Of a DNA stretch of 48,827 nt, positions 25,803 through 33,099 are shown piece by piece. This DNA is from Chloroflexota bacterium (GTDB taxonomy: Bacteria > Chloroflexota > Limnocylindria > P2-11E), in assembly GCA_021787445.1 (NCBI GenBank), contig JAJYLV010000009.1, positions 1 to 48,827 on the forward strand. Reading direction: 5' to 3'. Within the stretch, counting starts at the first letter, position 1; each line of letters starts with the position of its first letter. The notes under the pieces were generated by a model that saw only the letters and a list, made by a program, of their open reading frames with translations, was not told the origin of the DNA and did not search any database. The position numbers were made by a program, and so were the translations under genes.

Positions 25803-28486
25803 GCGCGCTCGCGTACCCCGCCGACGTCGTCCTCCGGGACGGCTCGACCGTACGCATCCGCTCCGCCGAGAGGCGCGACCGCGACGCGATCCTCGCGATG
25901 CTCCGCTCGCTCTCGGGCCGCTCGCGCGAGCTGCGCTTCTTCTCGCGCGCCACCGACCTCGCGGCGGAGGCGGACCGCGCCGTGGACTGCGACGGAACGT
26001 GCCGTGTCGGCCTCGTCGCCGTCACCGGCCTCGACTCGCGGATCGTCGCGCACGCGGGCTACTACGGGCGCGCCGGCGGGAGCGCCGAGGTCGCGTTCGC
26101 CGTCGCCGACGAGCTACAGGGCCACGGGATCGCGACGATCCTCCTCGGCCAGCTCTCCGAGATCGCCGAGCGCAACGCGGTCGGGCCGTTCGAGGCCCTC
26201 GTCGCTCCCGAGAACGCCCGGATGATCGAGGTCCTTCGCGAGAGCGGCCTCCCCGTCCGCACGCGCCCCGAGCCGGGCTGGATCCGCTTCGAGTTCCCGA
26301 CGTCCATCTCGGAGACGGCGATCGCGCGCTACGAGCAGCGCGAGGCGCTCGCCGCGCGCGCGGCGCTGGCGAGCTTCCTCGCGCCGAACGCGGTGGCGGT
26401 CATCGGCGCTTCGCGCGAGCGGGGGACGATCGGCGGCGCGATCCTCCACGGCCTCGTCGAGTACGGCTTCAGCGGCGCCGTCTACCCCGTGAATCCGAAG
26501 GCGTCCTCCGTCGGTTCCATCCGCGCCTACCCCTCGGTCCTCGACGTGCCGGGGCCGGTCGACCTCGCGGTCGTCGTCGTCCCGGCCGCCGTGGTCGCGC
26601 AGGTCGCTCGGGAGTGCGCGGAGAAGCACGTCCGGGCGCTCGTCATCATCTCGGCGGGCTTCTCCGAGGTCGGGGAGGCCGGTGTCGCGCGTCAGCGAGA
26701 GGTCCTCGAGATCTGCCGCGCCGCCGGCATGCGCGTGATCGGGCCGAACTGCATGGGGATCATGAATACCGCTCCCGCGGTGCGGCTGAACGCGACGTTC
26801 GCTCCGCTCACGCCGCCCGCCGGGCGGATCGGCTTCCTCACCCAGAGCGGCGCGCTCGGCATCGCGATCATCGACCACGCGGTCCAGCGCGACCTCGGCC
26901 TGTCCTCGTTCATCTCGGTCGGGAACAAGGCGGACATCTCGGGGAACGACGCGCTGCAGTACTGGGAGTCGGACCCGCGGACCGACATCATCCTTCTCTA
27001 CCTCGAGTCGTTCGGGAATCCGCGCAAGTTCGCGCGGATCACGCGCCGCCTCACACGGACCAAGCCGATCGTCGCGGTGAAGAGCGGGCGATCCGTCGCC
27101 GGATCGCGCGCGACCTCCTCGCACACGGGCGCGCTCGTCGCCACGAGCGACGTGACGGTCGACGCTCTCTTCCGCGACGCCGGCGTCATCCGCACCGACA
27201 CGCTCGCGGAGCTCTTCGACGTCGCGGAGCTGCTGGTCGATCAGCCCCTGCCGGGGGGGCGCGGGGTAGCGATCCTCACGAACGCGGGCGGACCGGCGAT
27301 CCTCTGCGCCGACGCGTGTGAGGCCCGCGGCCTGCGCGTTCCGGCGCTCTCGGCCGCGACGCAGGCCGAGCTGCGGAGCTTCCTCCCCGCCGACGCCGCC
27401 GTGTCCGGCCCGGTGGACATGATCGCGTCGGCGACGCCGGAGCAGTACGCCCGGGCGATCCACGCCGTCGCGTCGGACGGCGCCATCGACTCGCTCATCG
27501 TCCTCTTCACCCCGCCGCTCGTGACCCGCCCGGAGGAGGTCGCCGCGGCGATCCGCGACGCGGTCCGGACGCTCCCGCGGCGCATCCCCGTGCTCAGCGT
27601 CTTCCTCTCGGCGAAGGGTGTCCCCCGGGAGATGCGCGAGGACGGCGTCCGCATCCCCGCGTACACCTACCCCGAGGACGCCGCGCGCGCGCTCGCCCAC
27701 GTCGCGGCGTACGCAGAGCGCCGCGCGCGGCCGCAGGGCGCCGTCCCGCCGTTCGCGGAGGCTCGGCGCGATGCGGCGTCGAGCATCCTGGCGCGGGCGC
27801 TCGCGCGTGGCTCCGGCTGGCTCGAGCCCGACGAGGTGCGCGCGCTCTTCCTCTCCTGGCGGCTGCCTCTCGTGCGCACGGAGGTCGTGGCCACGGCGGA
27901 GGAGGCCGCGCGCGTCGGCGCCGCGATCGGCGCGCCGGTGGCGCTGAAGGCCGTCGCCGCGGGTGTCATCCACAAGACGGAGGCCGGCGCCGTGCGGCTC
28001 GGCGTCGCGCCCGCCGAGGTCGCCGCCGCGGCGGCCGAGATCGCCGAGCGCGTCGCGTCGGCGGGCTCCCGCCTCACGGGATTCGTCGTTCAGCCGATGG
28101 TGGCGAGCGGCGTCGAGATGCTCGTCGGCGTCGCGCACGACCCGCTCTTCGGCCCTGTCGTCGCGTGCGGCGCGGGCGGCACGGCGGTCGAGCTGCTCAA
28201 GGACGTGAAGGTGCACCTGACGCCGCTCACGGACCTCGACGCGTCGGAGATGATCCGCTCGCTCGCGACGTTCCCGCTCCTCGACGGCTACCGCGGGTCG
28301 GTAAAGACCGACGTGGCGGCGCTCGAGGAGGTCGTTCTGCGCATCGCCGCGATGGCCGACGAGCACCCGGAGATCGCCGAGCTCGACGCCAACCCCGTGA
28401 TCGTCTCGGCGTCAGGCGCGACGATCGTCGACGCGCGTGTACGCGTCGCCTCTCCCGTCGCGGTCAGGCCGCTCGCCGCGCGCTGA
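25799..28486 (+). CDS. GNAT-fused ADP-forming acyl-CoA synthetase / Pat-type acyltransferase
   Basis: 895 residues from ATG 25799. Domain order is: GNAT acetyltransferase (about 8-175, with the acetyl-CoA loop LQGHGIATILL); CoA-binding Rossmann domain (about 190-290, VAVIGASRERGTIGG); two succinyl-CoA-ligase-like domains (about 300-640), with SSHTGAL holding His442, the expected phosphohistidine position; and an ATP-grasp domain (about 665-895, with VALKAVAAGVIHKTEAGAV and FGPVVACGAGGTAVELLKD). The synthetase part could make ATP from acetyl-CoA and ADP. With intact GNAT it may instead, or also, be a Pat/PatZ-like lysine acetyltransferase. Known PatZ carries GNAT at the C-terminus, so the order here is the reverse. 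It closes the Por operon. Confidence 0.88.
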   Translation: MSALAYPADVVLRDGSTVRIRSAERRDRDAILAMLRSLSGRSRELRFFSRATDLAAEADRAVDCDGTCRVGLVAVTGLDSRIVAHAGYYGRAGGSAEVAFAVADELQGHGIATILLGQLSEIAERNAVGPFEALVAPENARMIEVLRESGLPVRTRPEPGWIRFEFPTSISETAIARYEQREALAARAALASFLAPNAVAVIGASRERGTIGGAILHGLVEYGFSGAVYPVNPKASSVGSIRAYPSVLDVPGPVDLAVVVVPAAVVAQVARECAEKHVRALVIISAGFSEVGEAGVARQREVLEICRAAGMRVIGPNCMGIMNTAPAVRLNATFAPLTPPAGRIGFLTQSGALGIAIIDHAVQRDLGLSSFISVGNKADISGNDALQYWESDPRTDIILLYLESFGNPRKFARITRRLTRTKPIVAVKSGRSVAGSRATSSHTGALVATSDVTVDALFRDAGVIRTDTLAELFDVAELLVDQPLPGGRGVAILTNAGGPAILCADACEARGLRVPALSAATQAELRSFLPADAAVSGPVDMIASATPEQYARAIHAVASDGAIDSLIVLFTPPLVTRPEEVAAAIRDAVRTLPRRIPVLSVFLSAKGVPREMREDGVRIPAYTYPEDAARALAHVAAYAERRARPQGAVPPFAEARRDAASSILARALARGSGWLEPDEVRALFLSWRLPLVRTEVVATAEEAARVGAAIGAPVALKAVAAGVIHKTEAGAVRLGVAPAEVAAAAAEIAERVASAGSRLTGFVVQPMVASGVEMLVGVAHDPLFGPVVACGAGGTAVELLKDVKVHLTPLTDLDASEMIRSLATFPLLDGYRGSVKTDVAALEEVVLRIAAMADEHPEIAELDANPVIVSASGATIVDARVRVASPVAVRPLAAR

Positions 28487-28493
28487 GGGCCCG

Positions 28494-28871
28494 CTACAGG
28501 GCGGTATCGAAAGCGTCGCCGCGCGGCCGGCGCCGGAGCACGACGCTGGGCCGGTGCTGTCCGCGAACGACACGATCGCGGACGAGCACGACCTCCGCCG
28601 CGCGGTGCGCACGCAGGAGCAGGGCCAGGAAGGAGGGGGTCGTTGCGTCGAAGTCGTACAGAACGACGTCGCAGTCGGCGACGAGGGGGCACGACCCCAG
28701 GCCCCGCAGCAGGACGCACTGGTCGGTCGGGCCCGAGCACGTCGCGACCGTCGTCCGCCCGTCCTCGACGACGCTCGACCAGTCGACGCGCCGCGTTTCC
28801 GAGGGGCTGACGACCAGCACTCTCCGCGTGCCGCCCGGCGCGGGCGTGACGGACATCGTGCCGATCGTCAT
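28494..28871 (-). CDS. Small cysteine-containing receiver-like protein, unknown function
   Basis: 125 residues from ATG 28871 (complement); ATG 28856 is also possible. The pattern of alternating strands and helices (RRVLVVSPSETRRVDWSSVV, then DVVLYDFD, then AAEVVLVRD) suggests a response-regulator-like or Rossmann fold. A cysteine pattern sits in the middle: C45, C52 and C61 in ATCSGPTDQC and LGSCPLVADCD with C67. The usual acidic pocket and phosphorylatable Asp of a true receiver are not convincing. Such short proteins with C-P-L and A-D-V-V-L-Y-D blocks occur in high-GC bacteria without known role. It converges on the acyl-CoA synthetase with a 7-bp gap and would be transcribed from the structured region at 28908-29042. 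Metal or redox sensing is speculation. Confidence 0.5.
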   Translation of the reverse strand: MTIGTMSVTPAPGGTRRVLVVSPSETRRVDWSSVVEDGRTTVATCSGPTDQCVLLRGLGSCPLVADCDVVLYDFDATTPSFLALLLRAHRAAEVVLVRDRVVRGQHRPSVVLRRRPRGDAFDTAL

Positions 28872-28907
28872 GTCAGGCGGCGATACCAGGTAGGGCCGAA
28901 CGTAACT

Positions 28908-29042
28908 CCAGGAGAGGCCAGTTTCCTCTCCCGGCAGAAATGCCTGGTGACTACGGTTCCCGCTGTACTCACGTCCATCCCCTCTGTTCCGGGAACGTGG
29001 GCCCGTCGGACCCGCCGCAGGAGCCGACGAGGCCCACGTTCC
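28908..29042 (+). ncRNA. Structured region upstream of SDR gene (candidate leader RNA)
   Basis: Three stems occur in order. GGAGAGG 28911-28917 pairs with CCTCTCC 28925-28931. GGCA and TGCC close a GAAA tetraloop (28934-28945). Both are enclosed by CCAGG 28908-28912 and CCTGG 28943-28947 as alternative partners. Further on, GGAACGTGGGCCCGTCGG 28992-29009 pairs with 29024-29042 over 18 bp with a single bulged A and a 14-nt loop. The GNRA loop favours RNA made from the plus strand, leading into the SDR gene at 29154. No known riboswitch consensus was recognised. A terminator or a protein-binding dyad for either strand is the simpler alternative. Confidence 0.4.
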
Positions 29043-29153
29043 ATTTCTACCCACAGGTCCCCCCTTCGCCGGTAGGGTCGCTCCGCTCGGCCTGGGCCGC
29101 TCGGCACTGTCCCGGCCTTGGTCGCCGCGTGAGCGTGGCGTCGGAGGTGTCCC

Positions 29154-29906
29154 ATGAGCGGTGAGATCGTTCTCGTGACCGGAGCGGCGTCCGGGATCGG
29201 CCGTGCCTGTGCCGTGGCGTTCGCGAACGCCGGCGCGAAGGCGGTCGTGCTCGCGGACCTCGACGAGGCCGGGGGCCACGAGACCGCGCGCGAGGTCGCG
29301 CGGGCCGGCGCGCAGGCGGAGTTCGTGCCGACGGACGTCAGCCGTCCCGGCGACGTGGAGCGGCTCATCCAGCGCGTCGTCGAGCTGTACGGCAGGCTCG
29401 ATGTCGCGGTGAACAACGCCGGCATCGAGGGACGGTCGGCGCGTCTGGTCGACCAGACGGAGGCGGACTGGGACCGCGTCCTCGACGTCAACGCCAAGGG
29501 CGTCTTCCTCTGCATGCGCGCCGAGCTCCCGCAGATGGTCCGCCAGAGCTCGGGGGCGATCGTGAACATGGCCTCGATCGCCGGGATCGTCGGCTTCACG
29601 TGGGCGGCGCCGTACGTCGCGAGCAAGCACGCCATCATCGGTCTCACGAAGACGGCCGCGATCGAGGTCTCGAAGAAGGGCGTCCGCGTCAACGCGGTCG
29701 CACCGGGGATCATCAAGACGCCGATGATCGACCGCGTCACGAAGGGTGACCCGCAGGCCGAAGCGGGGATGGTCGAGCTCGAGCCCGTCGGGCGTCTCGG
29801 GACGCCGGACGAGATCGCGAACGCGGTCCTCTGGCTGGCCTCCGATCGGGCGTGCTTCGTGACGGGCGAGACGCTCGTCGTCGACGGAGGCTACGTCGCG
29901 CGCTAG
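29154..29906 (+). CDS. Short-chain dehydrogenase/reductase (classical SDR)
   Basis: 250 residues from ATG 29154, with GGAGGTG upstream. All classical SDR marks are present: nucleotide-binding VTGAASGIGRACAVAFA (8-24), the adenine-side DVS acidic block, NNAGIEG (about 84-90), catalytic Ser in NMASIAGIVG, and the YVASK block with Tyr and Lys spaced four apart. The C-terminal LASDRACFVTGETLVVDGGYV matches the FabG-like subgroup end. The Asp after the second strand (VLADLDEAGG) predicts a preference for NAD(H). The substrate is not evident; names like 3-oxoacyl-ACP reductase or glucose dehydrogenase would be guesses. It is preceded by a 282-bp gap with strong hairpins. Confidence 0.92.
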   Translation: MSGEIVLVTGAASGIGRACAVAFANAGAKAVVLADLDEAGGHETAREVARAGAQAEFVPTDVSRPGDVERLIQRVVELYGRLDVAVNNAGIEGRSARLVDQTEADWDRVLDVNAKGVFLCMRAELPQMVRQSSGAIVNMASIAGIVGFTWAAPYVASKHAIIGLTKTAAIEVSKKGVRVNAVAPGIIKTPMIDRVTKGDPQAEAGMVELEPVGRLGTPDEIANAVLWLASDRACFVTGETLVVDGGYVAR

Positions 29907-29966
29907 GCGAGGAGCGCGGCGGCGGCGACGATGGTCGCGACCAGCTCTATCCGCAGGCTCGATCGA

Positions 29967-30185
29967 TCAGGGCGCGTCGCGCCCCGCGATCGCGTACGCG
30001 ATCGGCTGCCCCAGGAACCGATCGCGGCAGGCCGCGCCGCAGAATGCGTACTGGCGGTCCGCGAACTCGCTGACGAGGTCGTTCTCGCGCGCGACCTCGA
30101 GGTCGACCGGCATGCCGCACACGGGGTCGACGCCGATCTCGTCCGGCGTCTCGACGTCGGCGGTGTTGACGGTCTCGTCGCTCAT
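29967..30185 (-). CDS. Small YHS-domain protein
   Basis: 72 residues from ATG 30185 (complement), preceded by GGGAGGTG. The YHS signature is present: DPVCGMPVD (about 20-28) followed by YAFCGAACRDRF (about 46-57), giving the usual cysteine set for metal or metal-cluster binding. The domain is normally seen in copper-transporting ATPases, metallochaperones and some monooxygenases. Here it stands alone 48 bp downstream of a P-type ATPase gene on the same strand, so the two are probably co-transcribed and it may deliver or sense the metal handled by that pump. That link is inference. Confidence 0.85.
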   Translation of the reverse strand: MSDETVNTADVETPDEIGVDPVCGMPVDLEVARENDLVSEFADRQYAFCGAACRDRFLGQPIAYAIAGRDAP

Positions 30186-30233
30186 GACGCACCTCCCGCT
30201 CGAACTCGGGAGGGCGACCCTACGGCCGCGCGG

Positions 30234-32711
30234 CTACGTGCGGGAGGACCGAACGAACGAGATCTTGAGGACCTCCGGCGCGAGAACGGCGACGACCGCC
30301 ACGGCCACGGCGACGAGCCACCCGGCCGGGTCGAGGGGGCGCATGTGGAAGACGTGGGACAGCTGCGGGACGAGCGGGACGATGGCGACGCTGAGCACGC
30401 TCGCTCCGAGGACGAACGGCATGACGCGGTTCCCGCGCGGGCCGTGCCACAGCGCGCGCATCCCGGCGCGCGCGGTGATGACCAGGAGCGTCTGGCCGAG
30501 GATGAGCGCGGTGACGGCGAGCCCGCGCGCGAGCTCTTCGTCCACCCGCAGCGACGATAGGAAAAGCGCGAGGACCCCGGCGGTCAGCATGAGACCGCGT
30601 AGCACGGCGAGCGACGTCTCGCGCTTGCCCGGCAGGAGCGACGCCGCGGAGCGCGGCGGACGCCGCATGAGGTCGGGCGCCGGTGGATCGGCCTCGAAGA
30701 TGAGCGACGAGGTCGGATGCACGATCACCTCGAGCCACACCAGGTGGAGCGGAAAGAGCAGCAGCGGGGCGCCGACGAGCGGGACGATCAGGGCGACGAG
30801 GACGAGCGGGATGTGGAAGGCGATGAGATACGAGACCGCCCGTCCGAGGTTGTCGAAGATGCGGCGGCCGTCGGCGATGCTGCGGACGATGGTCGTGAAG
30901 TCGTCGTCGAGGAGCACCAGCGTCGCCGCCTCTCGCGCGACCGCCGTGCCGCTCTGCCCCATGGCGACGCCGATGTGCGCCTCGCGCAGCGCGGGCCCGT
31001 CGTTGATGCCGTCGCCCGTCACCGCGACGACCTGTCCCGCCTCGCGGAGCGCGCGGACGATACGCAGCTTCTGCTCGGGGCGGGTGCGCGCGAACACGCT
31101 CGTCGTGCGGAGCATCTCCGCGATCTGGGCGTCGTCGGCCCCGTCGAGCTGGGCTCCCGTCGCGACGGCGGCGTCCGGTCCGATGAGGCCGAACGACCGC
31201 GCGACGGCGGCCGCGGTCGCGGGATGGTCGCCGGTGACGATGACGACGCGCACGTGCGCCCGGCGGCACTCGGCGATCGCCTCGCGCGCGCCCTCGCGAA
31301 CGGGGTCGGCGAACGCGAGCAGCCCCGCGTACCGCAGGTCGCGCTCGTCCGCCGTGCGCGTGCCATCTTCGGGGTCGGCGGGTCCTGACGCGACGGCGAT
31401 GAGGCGCCGCCCCTGACGCGCGAGCTCTTCCGTCCGAGCCAGCACGCCGTCGCGCTCGGAGCCCGCGGGGAGGCCGAGGTGCGCGATCGTTTCGGGCGAG
31501 CCCTTCGCGAACGTGACGAGCGACGAGCCGACGCGCCACACGTGCGACACGTACTTGCCCGAGGGGTCGAAGGGATGCTCGCGGACGAGCACTCCGCGCG
31601 ACCGGCCCAGGTCGATCCCGCGCTCCGCCGCGCTCGCGACGATCGCGCGCTCCAGCGGGTCGAACGGCTCGACCTCGCTCGCGAGCACCGCCGCTTCGAG
31701 GACGTCCTTCTCGCTCGTCCCCTCCGCGGGCAGCACGTCCACGAGCCGGATGCGGCCCTCGGTGAGCGTCCCCGTCTTGTCCGTGCACACGACCGTCGTC
31801 ATCCCGAGGGTCTCGACGCCGGAGAGGCGGCGGATGAGCGCGTGGTCGCGCGCCAGCCGCCACGCGCCGAGTCCCAGGTAGAGGGTCGTGACGACGGGGA
31901 TCTCTTCGGGGATCGCGGCCATCGCGAGGCCGATGCCCGCGATGAGCGCCTCGGTGAGCGGTGTCCCGCGCGCCAGCTCGAGCCCGACTACGGCGATGCA
32001 GACGACCGCGGCGACGCCGGTGAGGATGAGAAAGAGCCGGCGGATGACGACCTGGAGCGGCGTCGTCGGCGGACGCACCTTCGCGAGGAGCTCCGCGATC
32101 GCGCCGTACCGGCTCGCCATGCCCGTCGCGGATACGAGCATCCGTCCACGGCCGGAGAGGACCCGCGTGCCGGCGAAGACCTCGGCGTCGCCGCCGCGCG
32201 ACTTCGCGATCGCCTCGGACTCGCCTGTGAGCGGCGACTCGTCGACGTGGAGCGGCGATCCGGTCGCGAGGTGACCGTCCGCCGGGACGACGTCGCCCTC
32301 GCGGATCTCGAGGACGTCTCCGGGCACGACCTTGTCGGCACCGATCTCGTGCAGCTCGCCGTCGCGGACCGCGCGCGCCGTCGGCGCGCTGAGGCGGCGC
32401 AGCTGCTCGAGCGCTCGTTCGGTGCGAAGCTCGAGGAGGATGTCGAGGAGGGCGATGGGCGCGACCGCGATGAGGGCGGCGATGGCGTCCGTCGTGTCGC
32501 CGATCCAGAGGTAGATCGCCGCGGCCGAGACCAGGAGCAGGACCATGGGGTCGAGCGCGATGTGCCCGAGCCACACGAGGGGAGCGGGGAGGTGGCGCTC
32601 GACGCCGTAGACGTTCGGGCCGAAGCGGCGGAGGCGGTCGCTGGCCTCGGCCGAGGTGAGGCCGCGCGGCTCCGCCGGCGCGGCTTCCGGAGCGACCTCG
32701 ACGACGGCCAC
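30234..32711 (-). CDS. Cation-transporting P-type ATPase (P2-like, PEEIP variant)
   Basis: About 825 residues from GTG 32711 (complement), the last plausible start before the cation-ATPase N-domain (GLTSAEASDRLRRFGPNV). A longer frame to 33308 is open but covers a divergent gene. Features in order: two N-terminal helices, actuator domain with LTGESEA, helices with AAIPEEIPVVTTLYLGLGAWRLA, phosphorylation motif DKTGTLTEG (Asp311), KGSPE in the nucleotide domain, TGDGINDGPALR, and a C-terminal bundle with LVWLEVIVHPTSSLIFEADPP. The membrane motif is PEEIP, where Ca-ATPases have PEGLP and metal pumps have CPC. It thus belongs to a poorly studied P2-related group; transported ion unknown. Co-oriented with the YHS gene. 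Confidence 0.88.
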   Translation of the reverse strand: MAVVEVAPEAAPAEPRGLTSAEASDRLRRFGPNVYGVERHLPAPLVWLGHIALDPMVLLLVSAAAIYLWIGDTTDAIAALIAVAPIALLDILLELRTERALEQLRRLSAPTARAVRDGELHEIGADKVVPGDVLEIREGDVVPADGHLATGSPLHVDESPLTGESEAIAKSRGGDAEVFAGTRVLSGRGRMLVSATGMASRYGAIAELLAKVRPPTTPLQVVIRRLFLILTGVAAVVCIAVVGLELARGTPLTEALIAGIGLAMAAIPEEIPVVTTLYLGLGAWRLARDHALIRRLSGVETLGMTTVVCTDKTGTLTEGRIRLVDVLPAEGTSEKDVLEAAVLASEVEPFDPLERAIVASAAERGIDLGRSRGVLVREHPFDPSGKYVSHVWRVGSSLVTFAKGSPETIAHLGLPAGSERDGVLARTEELARQGRRLIAVASGPADPEDGTRTADERDLRYAGLLAFADPVREGAREAIAECRRAHVRVVIVTGDHPATAAAVARSFGLIGPDAAVATGAQLDGADDAQIAEMLRTTSVFARTRPEQKLRIVRALREAGQVVAVTGDGINDGPALREAHIGVAMGQSGTAVAREAATLVLLDDDFTTIVRSIADGRRIFDNLGRAVSYLIAFHIPLVLVALIVPLVGAPLLLFPLHLVWLEVIVHPTSSLIFEADPPAPDLMRRPPRSAASLLPGKRETSLAVLRGLMLTAGVLALFLSSLRVDEELARGLAVTALILGQTLLVITARAGMRALWHGPRGNRVMPFVLGASVLSVAIVPLVPQLSHVFHMRPLDPAGWLVAVAVAVVAVLAPEVLKISFVRSSRT

Positions 32712-32865
32712 GTGGCGACGATGCGGTGCCGGAGGTCGGTCTCGCTGCGGCGGAGCGACGGTGATCCTCGGGTCGTTCGGCCTCTTAGCGACCGTTCGGT
32801 CCGAACCCCCTGGCACGGGACTCGCGGGGTGCAGGCGCACGAACGCAGAAAGAGGAGGTGCTCGG

Positions 32866-33054
32866 ATGCCACCTCGTGGAGTGAAGAGCCCGAAGAGGGA
32901 GCGCCAGTACGAGCACATCAAGAAGAGCGAGCTCGCGCGCGGACGCAGCAGCAGGACGGCGGAGCGCATCGCCGCCGCGACGACGAACAAGACGCGGCGG
33001 AAGAAGGGCGAGACGCAGAGCAAGCGCACCAGCAGCCGCTCGGAGAAGGGCTGA
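32866..33054 (+). CDS. Small highly basic protein (often annotated plasmid stabilization protein)
   Basis: 62 residues from ATG 32866 with AGAGGAGGTG 5 nt upstream. The protein is rich in Lys, Arg, Ser and Thr and has the pattern KRERQYEHIKKSELARG then RTAERIAAATTNKTRR and KGET. This matches a widespread small family in high-GC bacteria that often carries the name plasmid stabilization protein without evidence. The basic charge suggests nucleic acid binding, in line with its frequent association with DNA repair or nucleoid genes elsewhere. It is divergent from the P-type ATPase. The 154 bp between them (32712-32865) hold no other gene. Confidence 0.75.
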   Translation: MPPRGVKSPKRERQYEHIKKSELARGRSSRTAERIAAATTNKTRRKKGETQSKRTSSRSEKG

Positions 33055-33099
33055 TCGCCCGCGGGAGGGCCCGGGAGGCGGCGTTCCCGCGAGTTGGCT

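Noticed and set aside
26114-28366. 750-codon minus-strand frame opposite the acyl-CoA synthetase
   Set aside because: Shadow frame without motifs; all four domains of the real protein are on the plus strand.
32811-32825. Sigma-54-like TGGCACG-N4-TCGC sequence before the small basic protein
   Set aside because: The -12 element differs from TTGC, no activator gene is near, and chance occurrence in GC-rich DNA is likely.
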